Assembly: GCA_963770505.1 (NCBI GenBank)
Contig: CAVYPR010000001.1
Span: forward strand, 434,001-498,000
Reading direction: 5' to 3'
DNA length: 64,000 nucleotides
DNA from: CAVYPR01 sp963770505
Lineage (GTDB): Bacteria; Actinomycetota; Acidimicrobiia; Acidimicrobiales; RAAP-2
In this document: in pieces, positions 1 through 7,480 of the stretch
Position numbering within the stretch: position 1 is the stretch's first letter
Layout of the letters: every line of letters starts with the position of its first letter
Position numbers and translations under genes: made by a program
The notes under the pieces: model-generated
Told to the model about the DNA's origin: nothing
The model's input: the letters and a program-made list of their open reading frames with translations, nothing else
Database searches by the model: none

Positions 1-1
1 G

Positions 2-982
2 AGCGGCGACGGACAGCTCTCGCTGCGGCGGGCGGTGCTCACCTCGATCATCTCCGAGTTCGTCATCGGCATGGGCGCCTCCCTGGGGAGGGAGGCGGCC
101 CCCAAGCTGACCGGCGGCGCCACGGCCAGCGCGCTGGGGACCTGGTTCAAGCTCTCCCCGGCCCAGCGGCGCCTGCTGGTGGCCTGCGCCGGGGGGGCCG
201 GTCTGGGTGCCATCTACAACGTGCCCTTGGCCGGCGCGCTGTTCACCGCCGAGATCCTGGTGGGCAGCCTGTCCCTCCCGGTGGTGCTGCCGGCCCTGGC
301 GTGCTCGTGGGTGGCCACGGTCGCCTCATGGGTCTACCTGCCGCGCCACGCCGCCTACGTCGGGGTCCCCGACTACCGCTTCTCGATGACGATCCTGGTC
401 TGGGCGGTCCTGGTCGGGCCGGTCATCGGGGCCATTGCCACGGGATTCATCCGACTCATCGGTTGGGTCTCTCACCACCGGGTCTCGGGGGCCGGGATCA
501 TGGTGGCCATGCCCCTGGCCTTTGGCGCCCTCGGCGTCATCGGCATCTGGTACCCCGAGCTGTTCGGCAATGGGAAGGACATGGCGTACGCGGCCTTCCT
601 CGGGCGGTTCACCGTGCCCCTGCTGCTCGCCCTGTTCCTCTTGAAGCCGCTGGTGACCTCGGCCTGCCTGGGGTCGGGTGCGTCAGGGGGGCTGCTCACC
701 CCGACCATGAGCACCGGGGCCATGTTCGGGGGGATGCTGGGGTCGGCGTGGAACCTGCTCTGGCCCGGCTCGCCGTCGGGTGCCTTCGCCATGGTGGGCG
801 CGGCGGCCATGATCGGGGCCTCCATGCAGGCGCCATTGACCGCCCTGTCCCTGATCCTCGAGCTCACCCACAGCGGTTTCGGCCTCCTGGTACCGATGCT
901 GGCGGCGACCGTCACCGCCACCGCAATGGCCCGCTACCTCGACGGCTACTCGATCTACTCGGCCCGCCTCACCGCGGCCTGA
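2..982 (+). CDS. CLC-family chloride channel/transporter, 5' truncated by window
   Basis: This is the C-terminal part of a CLC membrane protein that moves chloride, possibly in exchange for protons. The reading frame is open to the window edge, so the true start lies upstream. About 326 residues are visible, mostly hydrophobic helices. The CLC filter-region motif appears near the start as GASLGREAAPK. It is followed by GAGLGAIYNVPLAGALF, then GSGASGGLLTPTMS, and finally GASMQAPLTALSLILELT, in the order expected of the family. The protein ends shortly after the last helix, so there is no C-terminal CBS domain. The family is clear. Whether it is a channel or an exchanger cannot be decided from this part. 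The next gene is convergent. Confidence 0.9.
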   Translation, partial: SGDGQLSLRRAVLTSIISEFVIGMGASLGREAAPKLTGGATASALGTWFKLSPAQRRLLVACAGGAGLGAIYNVPLAGALFTAEILVGSLSLPVVLPALACSWVATVASWVYLPRHAAYVGVPDYRFSMTILVWAVLVGPVIGAIATGFIRLIGWVSHHRVSGAGIMVAMPLAFGALGVIGIWYPELFGNGKDMAYAAFLGRFTVPLLLALFLLKPLVTSACLGSGASGGLLTPTMSTGAMFGGMLGSAWNLLWPGSPSGAFAMVGAAAMIGASMQAPLTALSLILELTHSGFGLLVPMLAATVTATAMARYLDGYSIYSARLTAA

Positions 983-1028
983 GGGTCGGCCGGACCCGCC
1001 GAAGGCATGGGCCGCTCGGAACGACGTG

Positions 1029-3350
1029 CTAGCCCACGGCCATGCCCACGACCGGCCGATTGATCGCCGCACCGCCCATCGAGCCCAGGAAGGGCGCTGT
1101 AAAAGCGAACAACCCGCCGTCGGACGCGACCTCCCAGTAGCCGCCGGTCGCTGGGTCGACGGCCATGCCCACGACCGGCCGATTGAGCGCCGCACCGCCC
1201 CTCGAGCCCAGGAAGGGCGCTGTGAAGGCGAAGATCCCGCCGTCGGCGGCGACCTCCCAGTAGCCGCCGGTCACGGGGTCGTAGGCCATGCCCACGATCG
1301 GGGCGTGCAGCGGCTGTCCGCCCATGGAGCCGTGGTAGGGGGCTGTGAAAGAGAAGATCCCGCCGTCGGCGGCGACCTCCCAGTAGCCGCCGGTCACGGG
1401 GTCGTAGGCCATGCCCACGATCGGGGAGTGCAGCGGCTGTCCGCCCATGGAGCCCTGGTAGGGGGCTGTGAAGGCGAAGATCCCGCCGTCGGCGGCGACC
1501 TCCCAGTAGCCGCCGGTCACGGGGTCATAGGCCATGCCCACGATCGGGGAGTGCAGCGGCTGTCCGCCCATGGAGCCGTGGTAGGGGGCTGTGAAGGCGA
1601 AGATCCCGCCGTCGGCGGCGACCTCCCAGTAGCCGCCGGTCCGCAGGTCAATGGCCATCCCCACGATCGGCGCGACGAGCGGCAGGCCGCCCATCGATCC
1701 GTGGAAGGGGACTGTGAATGCGAAGAGCCCACCGTCGGCGGCCACCTCGTAGTAGCCGCCGGCGATCTGGACCGGGGCCGGACCGCGGTTGATGTTGAGC
1801 AAGCCCCCTGTCATCACGGTCCCAGCGGCCGCGCAGAACGTGGCGGCGCAGCTGACCGCACGGAAGTCGCTCGTCTCACCCGGGTTCGTGGCGGCCGAGG
1901 AGGGAACGGCCACCGTGGCGGCGGTCCAGGTCTGGCCTGTCATCGTGTCGCTGAATGCCTGCGGCGACGCGCCGCTCTGGGGGGTGAACCCTCCCACAGC
2001 CACGCAGTACCCCGAGGACGGGCACGAGACGGCGGCGAACCACGAACCGATGGCCACGGGGCCGTTGGACCAATCGGTGGGTTCGGGGGCCTTGATCGCC
2101 GCCCACACCCCGGCCGATTGCGACTCGATGAGCCCCCAGTCCGTACCCTGGCCGTCCTCGTACAACCCGACGGCGACACAGTCGCCGGCGGCAGGGCACG
2201 CCACCGCGGCGAGGCTGGCGTACCAGAGGGCGCCGGCCGGCAGGGACGGCGTGACGGCCGTCCATCCTCCGATCGTCTCCTCGTCGATCAAAGGTTTTTG
2301 CGTGCCTGTGGACATTCGGTAGCTCCCGACCGCGGTGCAGGCCCCCGGCGACGAACACGACACGGCCGACAGTGTGCTCCCGTGGAACGCCTGTGTGTCG
2401 TTAGCGGCGTCGGGTGGCAGGGGTCCGGCCACCGGGGTCCAGCTCGTCGAGGAACCGGTCTCGATCAACCCGTGAATGCCCCCGGTGTCGGAGAGCCCGC
2501 CGTCGTCGTCGTAGGTGCCGCTCAGCGCGCAGAAGGTGGTGGAGGGGCAGTCGACGGCGGTGAGCTCCGCGTTCTCCAGCCCATCTGTGTCGGTACCGGC
2601 GTTGGTCGGCTCGGGTGCCGCGGTGGCCGTCCAGACCCCCCCCGACAGGGTCTCGATGAGCCCGTGGAGGTACCCGTGCTGGTCGTAGTAGTACCCGACG
2701 GCCGTGCAGTTCCCGGGAGCGGCACAGTTGACGCCCAGCAGTTTGATGTTCGCCGTACCGTCGGTGTCGGTGCCCGAGTCCGCAGGAACCGGTGCCGTGC
2801 TAGCCACCCAGGTCCCGCCCGACAGGGTCTCGATCAGCCCTTGGCAGTAGCCGAAGCATGACGCGAATTGGTTCAGGTAGTACCCGACGGCCACGCAGTA
2901 CGTCGGGCCGGCGCAAGAGACGGCATCGAGGGTGGAGAACTCGCTGTGCCCTGCCTCGGTGCCCGCACCTTCCGGCAGCGGCGCCTGGAGCGGCTGCCAC
3001 GTCCCGCCAGCCAGAGTCTCGATGAGGCCGTATGTGTACCAGGTGATGGTCTGGTACGAACCGACGGCCACGCACTCCCCGGCCGCCGGGCAGGTGGTGG
3101 AGGCCAGCGAGGCCGTTCCCCGGGCGTTGACCGGTAGCGGCGCAGTTCCGCCGCTCCAGGCCGGGCCGGTTCCCTCCACCGCCGCGACCGGCTGGGGCAC
3201 GGCCAGCACGGCGAACAACACCAGCGGAGGGACGACGGCGCCGAGCATCCGTCGCACCACCGAGATGGGGGCAGTTCCGGCTACCGCGCGCGGCGCCGTG
3301 TGCCGTCGGACTTCATGGCCGGGCATCGATCGCCCACCGGGCCTCCGCAA
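1029..3350 (-). CDS. Large secreted repeat protein with Cys-paired propeller-like repeats and GGYWEVAADGG repeats
   Basis: A 773-residue exported protein of unknown function. The N-terminus has arginines followed by a hydrophobic stretch around residues 35-55 ending in PVAA, consistent with a signal peptide; initiation could also be at Met9 or Met35. Residues of about 70-520 hold eight repeats of the form LxAVSCPSxGxCxAVGSY, each with two nearby cysteines, resembling beta-propeller blades. Residues 531-773 hold six 41-residue repeats beginning GGYWEVAADGG. I associate such repeats with extracellular proteins of Acidimicrobiia; no enzymatic motif is visible. A surface or adhesive role is inference. 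It is convergent with the CLC gene, and its upstream region has no convincing promoter. Confidence 0.8.
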   Translation of the reverse strand: MRRPGGRSMPGHEVRRHTAPRAVAGTAPISVVRRMLGAVVPPLVLFAVLAVPQPVAAVEGTGPAWSGGTAPLPVNARGTASLASTTCPAAGECVAVGSYQTITWYTYGLIETLAGGTWQPLQAPLPEGAGTEAGHSEFSTLDAVSCAGPTYCVAVGYYLNQFASCFGYCQGLIETLSGGTWVASTAPVPADSGTDTDGTANIKLLGVNCAAPGNCTAVGYYYDQHGYLHGLIETLSGGVWTATAAPEPTNAGTDTDGLENAELTAVDCPSTTFCALSGTYDDDGGLSDTGGIHGLIETGSSTSWTPVAGPLPPDAANDTQAFHGSTLSAVSCSSPGACTAVGSYRMSTGTQKPLIDEETIGGWTAVTPSLPAGALWYASLAAVACPAAGDCVAVGLYEDGQGTDWGLIESQSAGVWAAIKAPEPTDWSNGPVAIGSWFAAVSCPSSGYCVAVGGFTPQSGASPQAFSDTMTGQTWTAATVAVPSSAATNPGETSDFRAVSCAATFCAAAGTVMTGGLLNINRGPAPVQIAGGYYEVAADGGLFAFTVPFHGSMGGLPLVAPIVGMAIDLRTGGYWEVAADGGIFAFTAPYHGSMGGQPLHSPIVGMAYDPVTGGYWEVAADGGIFAFTAPYQGSMGGQPLHSPIVGMAYDPVTGGYWEVAADGGIFSFTAPYHGSMGGQPLHAPIVGMAYDPVTGGYWEVAADGGIFAFTAPFLGSRGGAALNRPVVGMAVDPATGGYWEVASDGGLFAFTAPFLGSMGGAAINRPVVGMAVG
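1032..1760 (-). repeat. Six tandem 123-bp coding repeats
   Basis: The 3' third of the secreted protein gene consists of six tandem units of 123 bp (the last one shorter). Units 2 to 4 are almost identical at the DNA level, while units 1, 5 and 6 have diverged. This pattern suggests recent duplication or gene conversion in the middle of the array and makes copy number prone to change or to assembly collapse. Confidence 0.9.
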
Positions 3351-3663
3351 GGTGCTTGACGATCAAACGGAGCCGCATAAGCGGTACACCGTAGCAATGC
3401 GAATATGGCCGAGAGGCCCGTCAACGCCGAGGTTCCGAACCCGCGCTCCCCAGTTGGTCGCACGGGCGCCTGTTTCTGCCGTTTTTCAGGGACCCATCCA
3501 CTCGTCAGTGGAAGACACGGGGATGCACTGACGATCACACGTGCTTCCATTGTCATGAGACAGGCTTCGCGGCGTCGCCCGGATGACCTTCGGGGACATT
3601 TAGCGTTACCCTCCGCTTGAGTGAGGGCGTGAGGATCGTCAGGGACGGATCCGACGGAGCGAT
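3351..3663. other. Intergenic region without a recognised gene
   Basis: No reading frame here looks coding. The base composition is less GC-rich than the neighbouring genes. A small stem-loop (CCACT, loop CGTC, AGTGG) lies at 3498-3511. The region separates the start of the secreted-protein gene from the end of the convergently read kinase gene, so it may hold the promoter of the secreted protein, but no box pair stood out. Confidence 0.5.
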
Positions 3664-4422
3664 CTACGTTCTCAGCTGGGATCTCAGCACGGCGAACTCG
3701 CAGCCCGGCGAGGACGGGTCGAAGCCGTGCTCGATCAGCCATCGGGCCGCCACCAGCCCTCTAAACGACCACCACGCGCGGATCACGTCGAGGTCGACGT
3801 CGGTGCCGTACCCGGCGACGACGTCGCCAAGGTGCTCTTCGTGTCCGAGCGTCAGGATGGCGAGGTCGAACAGCGCGTCGCCTCGGCCCGCGTCGGACCA
3901 GTCGATCACGCCGGTGATCTCGTCACCGTCGACGAACACGTGGGCGATTTGCAGGTCGCCGTGCGTGAACACCGGTTTCCAGGGCCGGAGCGCAGCCTCG
4001 GCGACGCGGCGGTTGCCCGTGACCACGTCGGTGGGAAGGACGCCGTTCGCAATGAGCCATTCACATTCGCCGTCGAGGCGCGAGGCGACTTCGTCCAGGC
4101 TCTTACCGGGCCATGGCGGAAGCGGGGCGTCGTGCAGCATCCGAACGGCGGCACCTGCCGCGGTCCACGCCGTCGACGACGCGGTCGACGGCTCGCCGAG
4201 GCGTCCGAGTGCCCTCCCCGAGAGGGCGGCGAGCGCGAGCACAGGCGGCTTCCGCCACAGCACCTCCGGAGTCGGCATCGGTGCCAAAGCCATCGCCTCA
4301 ACCTCGACCTCGGTACGCGCTTGATCAGCGTCGATCTTGAGGAACACGTCGCCGACACGCAGGGTCGCCCGCTCGTGATGGGCGGTGACGACCTCGACTT
4401 CTACCTCTTCCACGTCGGCCAT
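3664..4422 (-). CDS. Aminoglycoside phosphotransferase (APH)-family kinase
   Basis: A 252-residue protein of the APH/choline kinase fold, which transfers phosphate from ATP to a small-molecule hydroxyl. The catalytic HGD lies at about residues 154-156, followed by VFVDGDEITGVIDWSDAG with the metal-binding aspartate near residue 174 and a FDLA motif near 185. The N-lobe is short, with a plausible lysine in GDVFLKIDAD. I chose the start at MADVEEVEV because the 25 residues upstream look unlike a kinase N-terminus. The substrate cannot be read from sequence; homologues include antibiotic, homoserine and sugar kinases, so a resistance role should not be assumed. Confidence 0.8.
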   Translation of the reverse strand: MADVEEVEVEVVTAHHERATLRVGDVFLKIDADQARTEVEVEAMALAPMPTPEVLWRKPPVLALAALSGRALGRLGEPSTASSTAWTAAGAAVRMLHDAPLPPWPGKSLDEVASRLDGECEWLIANGVLPTDVVTGNRRVAEAALRPWKPVFTHGDLQIAHVFVDGDEITGVIDWSDAGRGDALFDLAILTLGHEEHLGDVVAGYGTDVDLDVIRAWWSFRGLVAARWLIEHGFDPSSPGCEFAVLRSQLRT

Positions 4423-4651
4423 TATTGCGGGGTGTCCACCGAGGTGGCGTGGTCCGCCCGCCCTTGTCGCTCTTGAGGGGCCGTGGCCTGCCAGCACGCT
4501 TTCTCAGGAGACCTGGAGCAAGGTCAGACCGCCCGAGTTCGCCGAACATCTGGCGCACGGACGCGCGCCGCCGCCCCGGCGGTCGGGAGTGTCCGGGTCA
4601 CTGGCCTGGCAAGCTGTTCGAGCGTCATCCAGTAGAAGGAAGGGGACGGTA

Positions 4652-4960
4652 GTGGAGCGGTTTGCACAGCACACGAAACTCATTGCGACCAGCGGCAATG
4701 CGGATCGGCTTGCCAGCAAATTTATTGAATCAGCAGAGATTCAACGGGAGAATCCCGCATGCGAGTTGATGATCGTCTGCAGATCTGCTGTGGATGACGA
4801 TGTCGTCTATCTCACCGAGGTGTGGTCGAGCGAGTCCGAGTGGGAGGAAGCTCGCAGCAGCCCGATAATCGCCGAATGGGCGAAGGAGATGCCTTCGCTT
4901 GTTGCTGAAGCTCCCCGGAGCGTTCGGCTCGACCCTGTCGGTGGAAAAGGTCTCTCGTAG
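4652..4960 (+). CDS. Small ABM-superfamily protein (putative quinol monooxygenase-like)
   Basis: A 102-residue protein resembling the antibiotic biosynthesis monooxygenase (ABM) fold, a small ferredoxin-like barrel often found in cofactor-independent oxygenases. The visible pattern is a first strand with HTKLIATSGNADRLASKF, a middle strand ACELMIVCRSAVDDDVVYLTEVWSSESEWEEA, and a short C-terminal helix. The GTG start at 4652 is preceded by a strong GAAGGAAGGGGA ribosome-binding site. The coding sequence is clearly poorer in GC than its neighbours, with codons such as AAA, ATT and TTT. This hints at recent acquisition. The family assignment is moderate and the substrate is unknown. Confidence 0.7.
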   Translation: MERFAQHTKLIATSGNADRLASKFIESAEIQRENPACELMIVCRSAVDDDVVYLTEVWSSESEWEEARSSPIIAEWAKEMPSLVAEAPRSVRLDPVGGKGLS

Positions 4961-5384
4961 CGTATGAGTGCCGCTCATTATTCCCGCAACTGCTCTGACC
5001 CAGTTCCGGAGGAAGGGGGTCACCCTGGGCCCACCGTCGCGGCCTGCTGGTCTTGGGTCACCCAATCGGAGTCTGACCGGACACTGAGAACGCCCGGCAG
5101 GGTGATTGCGGACGTCTCCGGTCAGCTCTCCGCAGCGTCTGAGGCACCGCCACGGTCCGTACGTGCCGCTCACGGCTCGAAGGGACCCGCTCGGCGCTCA
5201 CTGCACAACCAGGCTCCGCTCTTCGTTTTTGCTCCGCTCGCCCTTGGCGGGTAGCCAAAGCCCCAGTTGCCGGTGGGTGCTGCCGCAGCCCGTGCGCCGC
5301 ACGGGCTGCGGAGGTATTCGCGCCCAACCCACGTCAGGAGGTCAGAATGCGGACAAGTGCGGTGCAAAGTAGGAGGTATGGACC
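4961..5384. other. Intergenic region with a long palindrome upstream of the methylase
   Basis: No coding frame is convincing in this 424-bp stretch. It contains the short repeat GCTCCGCTC twice (around 5214-5240) and a perfect 29-nt palindrome (listed separately). The end of the region carries AGGAGG at 5371-5376, a strong ribosome-binding site for the methylase gene. Confidence 0.5.
5283..5311. repeat. Perfect 29-nt palindrome (14-bp arms)
   Basis: The arms CCGCAGCCCGTGCG and CGCACGGGCTGCGG are perfectly complementary around a single central base. The palindrome lies about 60 bp before the methylase ribosome-binding site. No T-run follows, so a simple intrinsic terminator is unlikely. It could be a protein-binding site or an extruded hairpin. 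Confidence 0.75.
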
Positions 5385-6518
5385 ATCATCAAGTATCTGG
5401 GGTCCAAGCGCCGGCTGGCCCCGGTGCTGGGGGAGATGGTGGCCGCCGCCCAGGCCACGACGGCACTCGACCTGTTCACGGGCACGACCCGGGTCGCCCA
5501 GGAGCTGAAGCGCCGCGGGCTCCACGTGACCGCCGTCGACAGCGCCGGCTACTCGGAGGCCTTCGCCCGGACTTACGTGGAGACCGACGGGGCGCGGGCC
5601 GACACCGGTGAACTGCAGGTCGCCCTCGACCACCTGTCGGGGCTGCCCGGGCGGCCCGGCTACTTCACCCAAACCTTCTGCGTCGAGTCGCGCTTCTTCC
5701 AGCCCTTCAATGGCGAGCGGATCGACGCCGTGCGCCAGGCCATCGAGGCCGAGTACTCGGGCACCTGGCTCCACCCCCTCCTACTCACCAGCCTCATCGA
5801 GGCCGCCGACCGGGTCGACTCGACCACCGGTGTGCAGATGGCCTACGTGAAGCAGTGGGCGAGGCGGTCCTACAACCCGCTCGAGCTGCGCCCCCCCGCC
5901 CTTTTGGCCGGCGGCGGGCGGGCCGTGCGGGGCGACGCCTGCCGCCTGGTCGAGTCGCTGGGGGAGTTCGACGTCGCCTACCTCGACCCCCCCTACAACC
6001 AGCACCGGTACTTCACGAACTACCACATCTGGGAGACCCTGGTGGCCTGGGACGATCCCGGTCACTACGGCGTCGCCTGCAAGCGGGTCGACGCGCGCGA
6101 CGACTCCACCAAGAGCGTCTTCAACTCCCGGCGCACGATGCCCGCGGCGCTGTCCTCGGTGGTGCGAGGTGTCCGCGCCAGGGTGCTGCTCCTCTCCTAC
6201 AACGACGAGGGCTGGGTCGGTCGGGAGTCGCTCGAGGAGATGTGCGGACACCACGAGAGGGTCGAGACGCTGTCCTTCGACTCCCGCCGCTACGTGGGCG
6301 CGCAGATCGGGATCTTCAACCCGGTGGGGGAGAAGGTGGGCACCGTCTCGCACCTGCACAACCGCGAGTACGTGGTGGTGGCCGGCCCCGCCTCCGACGT
6401 GGCCCGGGTGACCGGGGCGGCCCGCCGCCACACCGCCTCGGTGGTCGACCCCGGCGCGGCGTTGCCGCCGGCGGGACGGGGGCGAATGGCCGTCAACAGT
6501 AGGGGTGGGCCAAGGTGA
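5385..6518 (+). CDS. D12-class adenine-specific DNA methyltransferase, orphan, start unclear
   Basis: The protein resembles N6-adenine DNA methyltransferases of the D12/Dam type. Visible motifs are an N-terminal IIKYLGSKRRLAPVLGEM (SAM-binding region), ALDLFTGTTRVAQELKRRG (motif I), the catalytic AYLDPPYNQHRYF near residue 200, and RVLLLSYNDEGW further on. No restriction endonuclease gene adjoins, so it looks orphan. The start is odd. The conserved IIKYLGSK segment is open from codon 5373, but this frame has no ATG, GTG or TTG before GTG 5424. The ATG at 5378, right after AGGAGG, is one base out of frame. Either initiation is at ATC 5385 (eight bases after AGGAGG), or the sequence has an extra base in TATGGACC, or the shorter GTG form is made. 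The start given here is therefore provisional. Confidence 0.75.
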   Translation: MIKYLGSKRRLAPVLGEMVAAAQATTALDLFTGTTRVAQELKRRGLHVTAVDSAGYSEAFARTYVETDGARADTGELQVALDHLSGLPGRPGYFTQTFCVESRFFQPFNGERIDAVRQAIEAEYSGTWLHPLLLTSLIEAADRVDSTTGVQMAYVKQWARRSYNPLELRPPALLAGGGRAVRGDACRLVESLGEFDVAYLDPPYNQHRYFTNYHIWETLVAWDDPGHYGVACKRVDARDDSTKSVFNSRRTMPAALSSVVRGVRARVLLLSYNDEGWVGRESLEEMCGHHERVETLSFDSRRYVGAQIGIFNPVGEKVGTVSHLHNREYVVVAGPASDVARVTGAARRHTASVVDPGAALPPAGRGRMAVNSRGGPR

Positions 6519-7476
6519 GCAGGAATTCGCCGTCGTCGGCGCCCCACTGACCGTCGACGACGAAGTCCACCGCCTCGAGCTCGGCCACCACCCGCCCGGG
6601 GGTGAACTTCGCGCTGATCTCGGTCAGCAGCTCCTCGCCCGCGTCGAAGGTCACCGTCATGTCGAGGTCGGCGATCTCGACCGCCTGCTCGCCGGACGAG
6701 CGCAGCCGCATCTCGATCCACTCCTCCTGGGCGTTCCAGAGGGCGACGTGCTCGAATCGGTCGAGGTCGAAGGTCGCCCCGAGCTGACGGTTCAGCACGC
6801 GAAGGACATTGCGGTTGAAGGCGGCCGTCACTCCCACGCTGTCGTCGTAGGCGGCAACGATGCGGGCGGGGTCCTTCACCAGGTCGGTCCCGATCAGGAG
6901 ATGGTCCTGGCCCGCCATGGAGCAGTTGAGGTCGAAGAGGAAGCGCCGGCGCTGGGAGGGCGTGAGATTGCCGATGGTCCCCCCCAAGAAGGCCACCAGC
7001 CGGCGCCCGCCGGTGGGGATCTGGTCGAGGTGGCTGTGGAAGTCGCCGACGACGGCGTGCACGGCCAGTCCCGGGTAGTCGTCGACCAGCCCGGCCGCCG
7101 CCGCCCGGAGGAACTCGTCGCTCACGTCGAAGGGGAGGTAGCGCTCGAGCGGGCCGTGGGCGGCCATGGCGTCGAGCAGGAGGCGGGTCTTGTCGCAGGC
7201 TCCGGCGCCCAGCTCGACGAGGGTGTCGGCCAGGGCCACGGCGGCCACCGCCGGCGCGTGGAGCTGGAGCAGGCGTCGCTCGGCCCGGGTCGGGTAGTAC
7301 TCGGGGAGCCGGGTGATCTCCTCGAAAAGGCGACTGCCCTCCTCGTCGTAGAACCAGACCGGGGGGATCGACTTGGCGGCGGCGGACATCCCGGCCCGGA
7401 CGTCCTCCTCGAGGGCCCGTCGCAGGTCGGAGGGGCCGAGGTGGACGTCGACCGAGATGGCCGAACCCGGGGCCAC
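6493..7476 (-). CDS. egtD: L-histidine N-alpha-methyltransferase EgtD
   Basis: EgtD trimethylates histidine with S-adenosylmethionine to make hercynine, the first dedicated step of ergothioneine synthesis. The 327-residue length fits the family. Recognisable motifs are RLFEEITRLPEYYPTRAE near residue 50, the SAM-binding LVELGAGACDKTRLLLDAM, FLGGTIGNLTPSQRRRFLFD, and the C-terminal WGADDGEFLLTLA. The GTG start at 7476 begins four bases after the egtB stop, so the two genes are probably co-transcribed and translationally coupled. The 3' end overlaps the convergent methylase by 26 bp. Confidence 0.92.
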   Translation of the reverse strand: MAPGSAISVDVHLGPSDLRRALEEDVRAGMSAAAKSIPPVWFYDEEGSRLFEEITRLPEYYPTRAERRLLQLHAPAVAAVALADTLVELGAGACDKTRLLLDAMAAHGPLERYLPFDVSDEFLRAAAAGLVDDYPGLAVHAVVGDFHSHLDQIPTGGRRLVAFLGGTIGNLTPSQRRRFLFDLNCSMAGQDHLLIGTDLVKDPARIVAAYDDSVGVTAAFNRNVLRVLNRQLGATFDLDRFEHVALWNAQEEWIEMRLRSSGEQAVEIADLDMTVTFDAGEELLTEISAKFTPGRVVAELEAVDFVVDGQWGADDGEFLLTLAHPYC

Positions 7477-7480
7477 GGCC

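Noticed and set aside
1032..1760. Regular repeats that could suggest a CRISPR array or minisatellite
   Set aside because: The 123-bp period is in frame, the whole unit is conserved without variable spacers, and it encodes a known 41-residue protein repeat.
1026..2861. Long open frame of 611 codons on the plus strand opposite the secreted protein gene
   Set aside because: It is rich in Arg, Gly, His and Asp without domains and only mirrors the codon bias of the real minus-strand gene.
3664..4422. Antibiotic resistance gene (aminoglycoside phosphotransferase)
   Set aside because: Only the general APH fold is visible; many such proteins are metabolic kinases, so I give no drug specificity.
4964..5254. 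Possible 96-residue gene between the ABM protein and the methylase
   Set aside because: Composition, lack of a ribosome-binding site and absence of any recognisable pattern argue against coding.
5283..5311. Palindrome as an intrinsic terminator
   Set aside because: No T-run follows on either strand at a suitable distance.
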